In this document: piece by piece, positions 17,346 to 26,002 of the stretch
How positions within the stretch are numbered: the first letter of the stretch is position 1
Layout: every line of letters starts with the position of its first letter
Source of the DNA: Propionicimonas sp.
GTDB taxonomy: Bacteria > Actinomycetota > Actinomycetes > Propionibacteriales > Propionibacteriaceae
Length of the DNA: 64,000 nt
Assembly: GCF_029975155.1 (NCBI RefSeq)
Contig: NZ_JARKPQ010000090.1
Coordinates: 30,982 to 94,981, forward strand
Direction: 5' to 3'
The notes under the pieces: model-generated
Seen by the model: the letters and a program-made list of their open reading frames with translations, nothing else
Database searches by the model: none
Told to the model about the DNA's origin: nothing
Translations under genes and position numbers: made by a program

Positions 17346-18463
17346 GCCTGCGTCGCGTCCGGCTGCTGGTGTGGAAGGAGTTCACCCAGCTGCGCCGGGA
17401 CCCCCTGCTGATCCGGCTGCTGCTGCTGATGCCGGTGCTGCAGCTGATCATGTTCGGCTACGTGGTGGCCGTGGACGTCCGCCACCTGACCACCGCCGTC
17501 GTCGACCTCGACCGGACGGCGACCTCGCGCAAGCTCGAGGCGGCCTTCACCGGTTCGGAGTACTTCACGATCACCCAGCGCCCGGCGACCGAGGACGACC
17601 TGCGTCCCCTGCTGGACCGGGGGACGGTCAAGGTGGCGCTGGTGATCCCCGAGGGCACGGAGGACCGTCTGACCAGGGGCGAGACCGCGCCGATCGGCAT
17701 CATCGTGGACGGCTCGGACTCGCAGATCTCGGCGATCGGCAGCGGCTACGCGTCCCAGATCGTCGCCCAGTTCAACACGCAGCGACGGGACGAGCTGGGC
17801 GTGTCGGTGGCGGCGCCGGGGATCGATGCGAGGATCCGGGTGATGTTCAACCCGACACTCGACCCGATCAACACCATGATCCCGGGACTGATCGCGGCGA
17901 TCATGATGATCTCGCTGATGGCGATCATGAGCCAGGCCGTGGTGAAGGAGCGGGAGTCGGGCACCCTGGAGCAGATGTTCGTCACGCCGATCAAGGCCAC
18001 GGAGTACCTGATCGGCAAGCTCACGCCCTACGCGGCGCTGGCGACGGCGCAGATGCTGCTGGTGGCCGCGGGCGGCCTGTTCTGGTTCCGGGTGCCGTTC
18101 AACGGCAACTTCTGGGTGGTGCTGGTGGGGCTGTTCCTGTTCATGTTCACCTGCATCGGCCTCGGGCTGCTGGTGTCCCTGGTCTCGCGCACCCGCCACC
18201 AGGCGCAGCAGGCGGTGATGTTCATCATGATCCCGACGATGGTGCTGTCGGGGTTCATCTTCCCGGTCCAGTCGATGCCCGAGATCATCCAGCCGCTGAC
18301 GAACCTGATCCCGCTGACCTTCGCGTTGCAGGTGCTGCGCGGCGCGTTCGTGAAGGGCAGTGACTTCGCGGCGCTCGCCGTCCCCCTGCTGGCGCTGGCC
18401 GGCTTCGCCGTGGTGATCTTCGGCGCCTCCATCGCCGCCACCCGCCGCCGGATCACGGAGTGA
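17342..18463 (+). CDS. ABC-2 permease, second subunit
   Basis: 373-aa paralogue of the preceding permease with the same plan: segment LLLLMPVLQLIMFGYVVAV at about 25-45, an external domain, then five segments ending before TRRRITE. The motif NLIPLTFALQVLRGAFVKG parallels that of its partner. The start ATG overlaps the previous stop. The two permeases probably form a heterodimer, like YbhS/YbhR. Confidence 0.87.
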   Translation: MSLRRVRLLVWKEFTQLRRDPLLIRLLLLMPVLQLIMFGYVVAVDVRHLTTAVVDLDRTATSRKLEAAFTGSEYFTITQRPATEDDLRPLLDRGTVKVALVIPEGTEDRLTRGETAPIGIIVDGSDSQISAIGSGYASQIVAQFNTQRRDELGVSVAAPGIDARIRVMFNPTLDPINTMIPGLIAAIMMISLMAIMSQAVVKERESGTLEQMFVTPIKATEYLIGKLTPYAALATAQMLLVAAGGLFWFRVPFNGNFWVVLVGLFLFMFTCIGLGLLVSLVSRTRHQAQQAVMFIMIPTMVLSGFIFPVQSMPEIIQPLTNLIPLTFALQVLRGAFVKGSDFAALAVPLLALAGFAVVIFGASIAATRRRITE

Positions 18464-18472
18464 GGAGGGACG

Positions 18473-19465
18473 ATGAGCTACCAAGAACCGCTCCCTGAGG
18501 AGGTCGCTCTGCGACCGTCACGAAGGGCCATCAGCACCGACCCCGCGATCTCCGTCCGCGGCCTCACCAAGACGTTCGGCTCGTTCACGGCGGTAGACGG
18601 CATCGACCTCGACGTCCCGCGCGGCCAGATCTTCGGCTTCCTCGGCCCGAACGGCTCGGGCAAGACCACCACGATCCGGATGCTCACGGGCACCCTCCGC
18701 CCGCGGGCGGGCGAGGCGCGGGTCCTGGGCGAGGACGTGGTGCGCCATCCGGACCGGGTGCAGCGCCGGATCGGCTACATGAGCCAGAAGTTCGCCCTGT
18801 TCGAGGACATGACGGTCGACGAGAATCTGACGTTCTACGCCGGGGTGTACGACCTCGACCGCGAGAGGTTCGCCGCCCAGCGCGACTACGTGCTGCGCAT
18901 GGCCGACCTGGTCGGACGCGAGGACGAGCTGACCCGCAACCTCTCTGTCGGCTGGCGGCAGCGGCTCGCACTGGGCGCGGCGACCATCCACGAGCCGGAA
19001 CTGCTGTTCCTCGACGAGCCGACCTCGGGGGTGGACCCGGTCGCCCGCCGCCAGTTCTGGGACCTGCTGTACGACCTGGCCAGCCGCGGCGTCACGCTGT
19101 TCGTGACCACCCACTACATGGACGAGGCCACGCACTGCAATCGCCTCGCCTTCATCTACCGTGGCCGGATCATCGCCGACGGCAGTCCCGCCGAGATCAG
19201 GTCGCAGCACATGGACCAGCGCATCTTCGACATCTCCGCGGCCGACGCGGGCGCCGTCCTGCAGTGGCTGGACACCGCGCCGGGCGTCGACGAGGCCTAC
19301 GCCTCCGGCGCGTCCCTGCACGCGGTCGTCCCCGCCGACTCCCCGCTCACCGAGTCCGCTCTGCGCGACCAGCTCACCGCCGCCGGCCACCCGGACACCG
19401 TCGTCACCGGGGTCGACCCCACGATCGAGGACGTCTTCGTCAACCTCGTCTCCCGCCAGCGCTGA
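18473..19465 (+). CDS. ABC exporter ATPase, second YbhF-like half
   Basis: 330-aa ATPase. Walker A GPNGSGKTT, Walker B LLFLDEPTSGVD, switch His in TTHYMDEATH. The signature is degenerate (LSVGWRQRL), as in the C-terminal half of YbhF, so this and the ATPase at 15175 look like the two halves of a split YbhF. The first ~20 residues (EPLPEEVALRPSRRAIS) come from a dispersed repeat at 18489-18529. A strong GAGGAGGG site precedes ATG 18473. Last gene of the operon. Confidence 0.88.
   Translation: MSYQEPLPEEVALRPSRRAISTDPAISVRGLTKTFGSFTAVDGIDLDVPRGQIFGFLGPNGSGKTTTIRMLTGTLRPRAGEARVLGEDVVRHPDRVQRRIGYMSQKFALFEDMTVDENLTFYAGVYDLDRERFAAQRDYVLRMADLVGREDELTRNLSVGWRQRLALGAATIHEPELLFLDEPTSGVDPVARRQFWDLLYDLASRGVTLFVTTHYMDEATHCNRLAFIYRGRIIADGSPAEIRSQHMDQRIFDISAADAGAVLQWLDTAPGVDEAYASGASLHAVVPADSPLTESALRDQLTAAGHPDTVVTGVDPTIEDVFVNLVSRQR
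18489..18529. repeat. Dispersed repeat, CGCTCCCTGAGGAG family, coding copy
   Basis: Full copy with central hairpin GGTCGC-TCT-GCGACC, lying just after the start codon of the ABC ATPase and encoding PLPEEVALRPSRR. Nearly identical in inverse orientation to 9031-9071. Confidence 0.85.
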
Positions 19466-19473
19466 CGTCACCC

Positions 19474-19514
19474 CGCTCCCTGAGGAGCGAGCGCCAGCGA
19501 GCGTCACGAAGGGC
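19474..19514. repeat. Dispersed repeat, CGCTCCCTGAGGAG family
   Basis: Intergenic copy 8 bp after the ABC ATPase stop. It holds the hairpin CGCTCC-CTGA-GGAGCG, then a variable GC-rich middle, and ends in CGTCACGAAGGGC. It may help end the exporter operon transcript. Confidence 0.75.
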
Positions 19515-19517
19515 GGC

Positions 19518-19594
19518 GGGAGTATCTGCACACTCGACGGCAACCCATGGGGCCGGCAGGGCCCGATGGGGGCATCGACAATGCAGATCCTCCC
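19518..19594. terminator. Long imperfect palindrome between convergent genes
   Basis: A 77-bp structure with outer arms GGGAGTATCTGCA...TCGA and TCGA...TGCAGATCCTCCC and an inner stem CCCATGGGGCC/GGGCCCGATGGG around GGCA. It sits between the ABC ATPase stop and the M50 peptidase stop, so it could act as a bidirectional terminator or be a miniature mobile element. No T tract. Confidence 0.5.
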
Positions 19595-19641
19595 GGACCG
19601 TTGGGAAGCAACCCCGTTTTCGGGCCAGGTGCAGCGACGCC

Positions 19642-20334
19642 TCAGGATCGTGGCAGCAGCCAACTCGCTCCCACGCCCAGCGCACCCAGCGTCAGGGCCA
19701 GCCAGAGCAGAGTCCAGAGCACGCGCGGGACGTGGGTGAGGGCGGCCAGCTGGGCGGCGTCCGATCCACGGGGACGGGAGGCGAGCAGCTCGATCACCGG
19801 GCGGGGTGCGGCCAGGAGCAGCAGCCAGGCGAGCCCGTAGGCGATCCAGGCCGCCACCGTGGGCGTGGCGAACCACGACACCACGCCGACCAGGCAGCCG
19901 AGCAGGAACACGACGAGCGCACCGTAGAGGTTGCGCAGCTTCAGCAGCATCAGCGCGAGGAGCACGACCAGCAGCACCAGCAGCGCCGCGGCGTGGCCGG
20001 CGCCGGCCAGCCAGGCCGCTCCGAGACCGACGACGGCAGGCGCCGGATAGCCGGCGAACAGCGTCGCGACCATGCCGGGACCGCTCGGCCGGCCCGAGCT
20101 GACGGTGAGCCCCGACGTGTCCGAGTGGACCCGGATGCCGCGCAGCCGCCGTCCCGCCAGGGTGGCGACGACGGCGTGCCCGGCCTCGTGGCAGACGGTC
20201 GTCACGGTCCGCACCAGCGGCCAGGCGACCAGCACCGCGGCAAGCGCGATCAGCCCGAGCAGGACGACGACCTCGGGTTCCGGCGCCGGCGTTCGCGCCC
20301 AGGCCCGCTGCCACACCTGCTCGAGGAACTCCAC
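19642..20334 (-). CDS. M50B-like membrane metallopeptidase
   Basis: 230-aa protein with about five membrane segments and the zinc-binding motif HEAGH at residues 49-53. The later LRNLYGALVVFLLG segment may carry the third ligand region. It fits the peptidase M50B-like family common in Actinobacteria, possible site-2-type proteases of unknown substrate. It starts at GTG 20334, 49 bp from the divergent SanA-like gene. Confidence 0.8.
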   Translation of the reverse strand: MEFLEQVWQRAWARTPAPEPEVVVLLGLIALAAVLVAWPLVRTVTTVCHEAGHAVVATLAGRRLRGIRVHSDTSGLTVSSGRPSGPGMVATLFAGYPAPAVVGLGAAWLAGAGHAAALLVLLVVLLALMLLKLRNLYGALVVFLLGCLVGVVSWFATPTVAAWIAYGLAWLLLLAAPRPVIELLASRPRGSDAAQLAALTHVPRVLWTLLWLALTLGALGVGASWLLPRS

Positions 20335-20383
20335 AGCGCCAGTGTGCCCGGTGCCGTTTCCGGGCCGTGGCTACCGTTGGGGC

Positions 20384-21049
20384 GTGCCGCGTCCCCGTCG
20401 AACCGTGCTGCGAGCGCTGGCCGCCGTGCTGCTGGTGGTGCTCCTGGTCGGCGCCGGTCCGACCGGGTACGTCGTGGCGATGTCCGCCGGCCGGATCACC
20501 ACGGTGGAGCAGGCGGAACCCCAACCGGTCGCGATCGTGTTCGGCGCGTCCGTATACGCGGACGGCACCCCGTCTCCCTACCTGAAGGCCCGTCTCGACC
20601 TGGCCTACGACCTGTACGCCGCCGGCAGGGTGCGTGCGGTGCTGGTGACCGGGGACAACGGCACCCGCAGCTACGACGAGACCACGGCGATGCGCCAGTA
20701 CCTGATCGGACGGGGCATCCCGGAGGTGAAGGTGGTCGGCGACTACGCGGGCTTCGACACCTACGACTCCTGCGTCCGCGCCCGGCGGATCTTCGGGATC
20801 GAGCGCGCCGTCCTGACCAGCCAGAGCTACCACCTGCCCCGGGCGATCGCGGTCTGCCGTTCGGTCGGCGTCGACGCCTGGGGTGTCGGGGACGGCTTCG
20901 CACCGCCCAAGGACTCCGCGCAGTGGGTCTACTACTCGGCCAGGGAATGGCCGGCCAACCTGAAGGTGGTCTGGGACCTGATCACCCAGCGCGAGCCGAC
21001 CCTCGGCCGGCACGAGGCCGGCATCGAGCAGGCGCTCCAGGCGCCCTGA
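20384..21049 (+). CDS. SanA/YdcF-like DUF218 membrane protein
   Basis: 221-aa protein with one N-terminal membrane anchor (about 10-32) and a DUF218 domain: AIVFGASVYADGTPSPYLKARLD, then VLVTGDNG, and ERAVLTSQSYHLPRA. These match SanA (vancomycin sensitivity) and YdcF/ElyC relatives linked to envelope integrity. The GTG at 20384 is 6 bases after a -10-like TACCGT (20372-20377), so it is probably leaderless. Confidence 0.82.
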   Translation: MPRPRRTVLRALAAVLLVVLLVGAGPTGYVVAMSAGRITTVEQAEPQPVAIVFGASVYADGTPSPYLKARLDLAYDLYAAGRVRAVLVTGDNGTRSYDETTAMRQYLIGRGIPEVKVVGDYAGFDTYDSCVRARRIFGIERAVLTSQSYHLPRAIAVCRSVGVDAWGVGDGFAPPKDSAQWVYYSAREWPANLKVVWDLITQREPTLGRHEAGIEQALQAP

Positions 21050-21070
21050 CCACCCGCGGAAGCCGTGGGC

Positions 21071-21685
21071 TCAGGCCAGGGTCACCGCTTGGTCGAAGCC
21101 GAGCCGCGGGTTGCGCGGGAACGTCCCGTCCGGGGCGGCGTGGCCGATGTTGACCACCATGATCGTGCGCAGCGGCGTGCCGGCGAAGAACTCGCGGTCG
21201 ATACCCGCGGTGTCGATGCCGCCCATCGGGCCGGCGTCCAGCCCTGCCGCGCGGACGGCGAGGATGAACCCGCCCGCCTGCAGCCACGCGTTGTTGAGCG
21301 CCATGGACCTGCGGTGCTCGTCGTTCGCCGCGAAGCGTTCCCTGGCGCCCTGCGACTGCGGGTTGACCACGGGTAGGTTCTCGTGGAAGTCGGTGTCCGC
21401 GGCGAGGATGGCCACCACCGGAGCGGACGCAGCCTTCGGCTGGTTCGTCTCGGCCAGCAGCGGCAGCAGCCGAGCCTTCGCCTCCTCCGTCCGCACGAAC
21501 GTGATCCGCAGCGGCTGGCTGTTGAGGGCGGTCGGGGTGAACTTGGCCAGCTCGTAGACCTTGGCGAGTTCCTCGTCGGAGACGGGCTCGGGGCCGAACC
21601 GGTAGGCGGTGTGCATGTCAGTGAAGATGCTCGCTGCGGTCGGCGTCTGGTCGAGATTGGGCAGGGTCATGTGCAGGTCTTCCAT
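21071..21685 (-). CDS. Nitroreductase family protein, RutE-like
   Basis: 204-aa FMN-dependent nitroreductase-fold protein resembling malonic semialdehyde reductase RutE in length and motifs (AYRFGPEPVSDEEL, FTPTALNSQPLRI, GPMGGIDTAGID, NIGHAAPDG). The rest of the pyrimidine-degrading rut operon is absent, so the substrate is open. ATG 21685 is 7 bases after a -10-like TATCAA; ATG 21670 in frame is an alternative. A MarR-type palindrome overlaps the promoter. Confidence 0.8.
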   Translation of the reverse strand: MEDLHMTLPNLDQTPTAASIFTDMHTAYRFGPEPVSDEELAKVYELAKFTPTALNSQPLRITFVRTEEAKARLLPLLAETNQPKAASAPVVAILAADTDFHENLPVVNPQSQGARERFAANDEHRRSMALNNAWLQAGGFILAVRAAGLDAGPMGGIDTAGIDREFFAGTPLRTIMVVNIGHAAPDGTFPRNPRLGFDQAVTLA

Positions 21686-21689
21686 GAAG

Positions 21690-21707
21690 TAGTTGATATC
21701 TCAACTA
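21690..21707 (-). promoter_or_regulatory. MarR-type operator before the nitroreductase gene
   Basis: Perfect palindrome TAGTTGA-TATC-TCAACTA. The core GTTGA-N4-TCAAC is the same as at the MarR gene's own promoter (3432-3445). On the minus strand it overlaps the predicted -10, so binding would block transcription. Confidence 0.6.
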
Positions 21708-21898
21708 TATCACTCGATGCACGAACCCCGACCGGTGTTTCGGTTTGACGGACCGGCCTCCGACTTGATGGGATAGAGGCATCCCCGATGCCGCGTCCAG
21801 CCTGGCTGGCTGAGCCGAAGCGTGCCCGCTTCGAACCCGAGTCCGACGCCCGCGGAATGGGTCCACCATTCGCCTTTCGACCATCCGTGGAGCTTTTC

Positions 21899-23149
21899 GT
21901 GTTCCGGCCTCCGGCTGCCCGCGCGCCACACGAGCGCGCCCGTCTCCTGCTGCTCGCCGCCTTCGCCGGCAGCGGCCTGCTGGCCTTCTCCTGGCTCGCC
22001 CGCATCCCCAGCGTCCGGGATGCCCTCGCCCTGAGCGCGGCCGACCTCGGCGCCATCCTGCTGGTCGGGTCGTTCGGCGCCCTCGCCACGGTCTTCGCGT
22101 CGTCCGCCCTCGTCTCCCGGTTCGGCAGCGCCCGCGTGTTCACGGTCGGCGCGATCGTGGTCGTCGTCGGATTCACGCTGATGGGCGTCGGCCCAGCGCT
22201 CGCCTCCCGCTGGGTGTTCGGGCTGGGGATCGTGATCAACGGCGTCGGCGGCGCTCTGCTGAACCTGCCGATGAACGTGGAGTCCACCCGGATCGAGCAG
22301 GCCTACGGCCGCACCGTCATCCCGCACTTCCACGCCGCGTTCTCCGCGGGCGCCGTCGCCGGGTCGATGCTGGGAGCCGTCGCTGCCGCGAACGACGTCC
22401 CCGTCGTTGCCCAGTTCGCGGTGGTCGGCGCGCTGGTCGGAGCGCTCCGGCTGGCCACGCTGGCTGCTGGCATGGTCATGCCCGGGAGCCCCGTCCGCGC
22501 CCCGGAGCGCCGGGAACGCGGCTCCGGACTGCGCCGCGAACTCGCCGTGTGGACGGAACCCGCCACCCTCCTGGTCGGGCTGGTCGCCTTCGCCGCCGCG
22601 CTCAGCGAGGGCGCGGCGAACAACTGGGTGTCGCTGGCGTTCGTGGACGGGTTCGGTTCCACCGAAGCCTTCGGGGCGATCGTCCTCGGCGTGTTCATCG
22701 GCTCCATGACGATCATGCGGGTGGTCGGCACCCGGGCGATCGACCGGCTGGGCCGCGTCGTCACCCTGCAACTCTCCGCAGCGCTCGCCATCTTCGGGCT
22801 CGCGCTGTTCGGCCTGGCCTCCCAGCCACAGGTCGCCATCATCGGCGTCGCCCTGTGGGGCGCCGGGACGGCGCTGTGCTTCCCGATCGGCGTCGCGGCC
22901 GCCTCCGACGACCCCGGCCGGGCACCGGCCCGGGTCTCGGTGGTCGCATCGCTCGGCTCGGTGGCGGCCCTGACCGCCGCACCCGTGGTCGGGATCGTCG
23001 CATCGGCGCTGGGTGGCGCCCGGCACGCACTGCTGGTCGTCCTGGTCGTCCTGCTGGCGGCCCTGGTCGCGTCCCGGCGGGTGGGTCCGTCGCTGTCGGC
23101 CGTCGCCGACCCGCGCGACGTGCTGGACGCGGAGTCGCTGCCCGCCTGA
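21899..23149 (+). CDS. MFS transporter
   Basis: 416-aa protein with about twelve hydrophobic segments. The loop after helix 2 (VSRFGSARV) and the corresponding loop in the second half (IDRLGRVVTL) mark an MFS fold of the fucose-permease-like type, often annotated for sugars or drugs; the substrate cannot be read. The GTG at 21899 is chosen for its GGAG site 6 bases upstream and because helix 1 begins soon after. It diverges from the nitroreductase gene. Confidence 0.8.
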   Translation: MFRPPAARAPHERARLLLLAAFAGSGLLAFSWLARIPSVRDALALSAADLGAILLVGSFGALATVFASSALVSRFGSARVFTVGAIVVVVGFTLMGVGPALASRWVFGLGIVINGVGGALLNLPMNVESTRIEQAYGRTVIPHFHAAFSAGAVAGSMLGAVAAANDVPVVAQFAVVGALVGALRLATLAAGMVMPGSPVRAPERRERGSGLRRELAVWTEPATLLVGLVAFAAALSEGAANNWVSLAFVDGFGSTEAFGAIVLGVFIGSMTIMRVVGTRAIDRLGRVVTLQLSAALAIFGLALFGLASQPQVAIIGVALWGAGTALCFPIGVAAASDDPGRAPARVSVVASLGSVAALTAAPVVGIVASALGGARHALLVVLVVLLAALVASRRVGPSLSAVADPRDVLDAESLPA

Positions 23150-23164
23150 GCGCGCGGGTCGTCC

Positions 23165-23183
23165 GCCCTTCGTGACGAAGGGC
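23165..23183. repeat. Short hairpin, half of the CGCTCCCTGAGGAG repeat
   Basis: Perfect 9-bp-arm hairpin GCCCTTCGT-G-ACGAAGGGC, 15 bp after the MFS stop. It is the outer end of the dispersed repeat joined to its own complement, and may serve as a terminator. Confidence 0.6.
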
Positions 23184-23223
23184 CGTAACCTGACCGTCAG
23201 ATTCGCTGACTAGGGTTTCCGGC

Positions 23224-23940
23224 ATGCCGAGGGCAGTGCGCGCAACGATCATCCAGCCCGACCCCCACGTGCCGGTGGACCGCTTCGGTCCCTGGCTGGC
23301 GAGCAACCGGGTCCTGGTGCGTGCGGTGCCGCTGTGGCAGCGCGACGTGCCTGCGGTGGCGGAACTCGGCGACGGACTCGTCGTCCTCGGCGGCACGATG
23401 AGCGCCCACGACGCGGCCGAGCACGCCTGGATCCCTCCGCTCAAGGAACTGATGGTCGCCGCCGTCGACGCCGGCCTGCCCACGCTCGCGATCTGCCTGG
23501 GCCACCAACTGCTGGCCGAGGCGTTCGGCGGCGAGGTCGAGGTGGAGCATCCCGACGGTGGCGAGCACGGCGCCGTCCCGGTCGCCTGGCAGGACACCGC
23601 ACGGTCCGATCCGCTGCTGTCCCGGCTCGCGGAGGGCAACTCGTCGCTGGTCGCCGAATCCCACTCGGACGCCGTCACCCGGCTTCCCGACGGGGCGACC
23701 CCGCTGGCCAGCAGCGAGCGCTACCCCAACCAGGCCTTCCGGATCGGCTCGGCCGTCGGCGTCCAGTTCCATCCGGAGGCATCGCCGGAGCTCATGGGCC
23801 GCTGGGCGGAGCTGAAGGGTGCGGACGGCCGCACGATGCGGCGCGCGATGCACGCCCAGGACACCGAGGTCTCCCGCAACGGACGCCTCCTCGCCCAGGC
23901 CTTCTGCGGACAACTGCGGGCACACTCGCTGGTCGCCTGA
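23224..23940 (+). CDS. Class I glutamine amidotransferase-like protein
   Basis: 238-aa stand-alone GATase1 domain. The nucleophile elbow CLGHQ is at about residues 92-96 and the His/Glu pair in GVQFHPEAS at about 179-187. It resembles GMP-synthase-like amidotransferases (YfeJ/GAT1_2.1 types) that release ammonia from glutamine or act on related gamma-glutamyl compounds. No synthetase partner is adjacent. ATG 23224 is 7 bases after TAGGGT, a likely -10 of a leaderless transcript. Confidence 0.82.
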   Translation: MPRAVRATIIQPDPHVPVDRFGPWLASNRVLVRAVPLWQRDVPAVAELGDGLVVLGGTMSAHDAAEHAWIPPLKELMVAAVDAGLPTLAICLGHQLLAEAFGGEVEVEHPDGGEHGAVPVAWQDTARSDPLLSRLAEGNSSLVAESHSDAVTRLPDGATPLASSERYPNQAFRIGSAVGVQFHPEASPELMGRWAELKGADGRTMRRAMHAQDTEVSRNGRLLAQAFCGQLRAHSLVA

Positions 23941-24012
23941 GCCGGAGACCGTCGAGGCCTCGGGCGCTAGGACCATGGCCTATCGTGGACGGCAGCCAAA
24001 CAGGAGTTCACG

Positions 24013-24441
24013 ATGATCCGTCTGCTGCCGTTCGTGATCGAGGCGATCCTGCTCGTCTTCTGCGTCATCGACGCGATCCTCGCGGACGAGAGCCGCATCC
24101 GGAACCTGCCCAAGTGGGCGTGGATCCTGCTGATCATCGTGATCCCGCTGGTCGGCGGCATCGCCTGGCTGGTCGCCGGCCGGCCCCTGGCCGCCCCCCG
24201 CAAGCAGGTGCCGTGGCCGTCCCGCACCGCCGGCTACCCGGAGTGGGAGCGCCCGCCGGCGAACCTGCGTCCGCGCGCTCCCGACGACGACCCCGAGTTC
24301 CTCGCCAGCCTCAAGAAGGACAACGCCAATCACGAGAAGCTGCTCAAGCAGTGGGAGGACGACCTGCGGCGCCGCGAGGAGGACCTGCGCCGCCAGCACG
24401 ACGAGGGCGAGAACCCCGATCCCCCGCCCGACGAGCGCTGA
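24013..24441 (+). CDS. PLDc_N domain membrane protein
   Basis: 142-aa protein: a first membrane segment (LLPFVIEAILLVFCVIDAILA), a short loop with RNLPKWAWILLIIVIPLVGG as second segment, then a charged tail rich in Glu/Arg/Lys (about 65-142, probable coiled coil). The N-terminus matches the phospholipase D N-terminal (PLDc_N) membrane domain, here without a catalytic domain. AGGAG precedes the ATG. Function unknown. Confidence 0.8.
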   Translation: MIRLLPFVIEAILLVFCVIDAILADESRIRNLPKWAWILLIIVIPLVGGIAWLVAGRPLAAPRKQVPWPSRTAGYPEWERPPANLRPRAPDDDPEFLASLKKDNANHEKLLKQWEDDLRRREEDLRRQHDEGENPDPPPDER

Positions 24442-24486
24442 CCCGCCGACAACCCGGAGCCTCCCCGAACGGCTGGTCGCCTGACC

Positions 24487-25107
24487 TCACAGCATCAGCG
24501 GCACGTACTTGGTCACCACCAGCATCACCACGACGGACAGCCACACCGCCACCAGCAGCGCGTCCAGGTCGGCGGCGACCATCCGCCGCGCCACCCGGCT
24601 GGCGCGCTCGGGCAGGTAGAGGTTGCCGTCCCTGATGTTCACGTGGGTGAGCGACGTGAACACCAGCGTGGTGGACAGCGTCACCAGCAGGCACCACGGG
24701 CAGAGGGCGCCGATCACGACGTAGGCCTGGAAGAACAGCCAGTACGCGAACACCAGTCCCAGGGTGTAGACCACCTGCGCGGCGAGCATGAACCACCGCG
24801 GGAACCGCACCCCGCCGAGACTGGCCACGGCGATGGTGATCACCACCGGCTCCGCGATCAACCCGAGGAACGCGTTCGGGAAGCCGAACACGCTGGCCTG
24901 CCACGAGGCGCCGACCGTGCCGCAGCTGAGCACGGCGTTGATGTTGCAGGCCAGCTGGGCGCCCGGGTCCGCCGCCAGCACCACCGCGTCCACGGACAGG
25001 ACGAACGAGGCGGTGAGGCTGAGCAGGGCCGAGATCAGCATCGTGGTGTAGATCCAGCCATTGGACTGGCGGAGCCGGCGCAGTCCGGCCAGGGCCGACT
25101 CAGGCAC
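24487..25107 (-). CDS. Vitamin K epoxide reductase family protein
   Basis: 206-aa protein with about five membrane segments. It carries the VKOR cysteines: a loop pair in CNINAVLSCG and the active-site CPWC in the fourth segment. In Actinobacteria VKOR replaces DsbB and reoxidises a DsbA-like partner using quinone. Exactly such a partner lies upstream, and the start overlaps its stop by 8 bp. Start codon GTG at 25107. Confidence 0.9.
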   Translation of the reverse strand: MPESALAGLRRLRQSNGWIYTTMLISALLSLTASFVLSVDAVVLAADPGAQLACNINAVLSCGTVGASWQASVFGFPNAFLGLIAEPVVITIAVASLGGVRFPRWFMLAAQVVYTLGLVFAYWLFFQAYVVIGALCPWCLLVTLSTTLVFTSLTHVNIRDGNLYLPERASRVARRMVAADLDALLVAVWLSVVVMLVVTKYVPLML

Positions 25108-25879
25108 TGGCTGCGTCCTCGATGGCCCGGGCCAGCGGGCCCGCGGTGTAGACGTCGCCGCCGAACACCTCGCCGTTGATCTTCACCGTCGGCGTGCCCT
25201 TGATGCCCGAGTCCCACGCCTGGTCCGTGATCTTCTGCACCCACGGCACCCAGCTCTGCCGGCCGAAGTCGGCGGTCACCGACGCGGGGACGCCCACCTG
25301 CTGGGCGAACGCGACGAGCTGGGCGTCACTGAGCCCGGACGAGCCCTCCGCCGGCTGGTTCTCGTAGAGCACCCGGTAGAAGTCCAGGGCGTGGCCCGGA
25401 TCGGCGTTGGCGATCGTGACGAAGGCGTTCGCAGCCCTGGTGGAGTACCTGGTGCCTGAGGACTGCGGGTCGAGGAAGGACATCGGATGGATCTCCAGCT
25501 TCGCCTTGCCGGAGCTCACGGCGTTGGCGAGGTCGGCGCCGTTGGCCCGCTCGAACTGACCGCAGTAGGGGCACATGAAGTCGGCGTAGATCGAGACGGT
25601 CACGGTCGCCGCCCGGTCGCCGAGCACGACGGCGCCGGCGTCCGTGGCCCCGGCCGGGACAACCAGCGCGCCGGTGGCGCCGCCGGTCTGGCCCGGGCGG
25701 GCGACGGACCAGACGGTCACGCCGAGCATGAGGGCGATCACGGCGAGGCCGGCGATCCAGGCGGCGCGGATCACGTGCCGGGTGCGGCGGGACGCCGCGT
25801 CCGCGGCCTCGCGCTGGCGCCGCAGCGTCTCGCGCCGGTCGGGTGAGGAGGAGTTGGTGGATGGACGGGATGAGGACAT
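25100..25879 (-). CDS. DsbA-like thiol-disulfide oxidoreductase
   Basis: 259-aa membrane-anchored protein: a charged cytoplasmic N-terminus, one membrane segment (about 36-58), then an external thioredoxin/DsbA domain with CPYC (SIYADFMCPYCGQFE) and the cis-Pro region GTPTVKING. It introduces disulfides into exported proteins and is recharged by the VKOR encoded just downstream. The start at 25879 lies just upstream of the charged N-terminus. Confidence 0.88.
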   Translation of the reverse strand: MSSSRPSTNSSSPDRRETLRRQREAADAASRRTRHVIRAAWIAGLAVIALMLGVTVWSVARPGQTGGATGALVVPAGATDAGAVVLGDRAATVTVSIYADFMCPYCGQFERANGADLANAVSSGKAKLEIHPMSFLDPQSSGTRYSTRAANAFVTIANADPGHALDFYRVLYENQPAEGSSGLSDAQLVAFAQQVGVPASVTADFGRQSWVPWVQKITDQAWDSGIKGTPTVKINGEVFGGDVYTAGPLARAIEDAASA

Positions 25880-26002
25880 GGTTGTTTCTCTCCGGGCGTT
25901 CAGCCCTGCTGAGCGTGTGCGATGCGGGACGGCGGACGGCCGTCGGTGCGCGGTAGGGCGCGTGGCCGCGTCCACACCGGGACGCGGGCGGTGATCAGAG
26001 CA

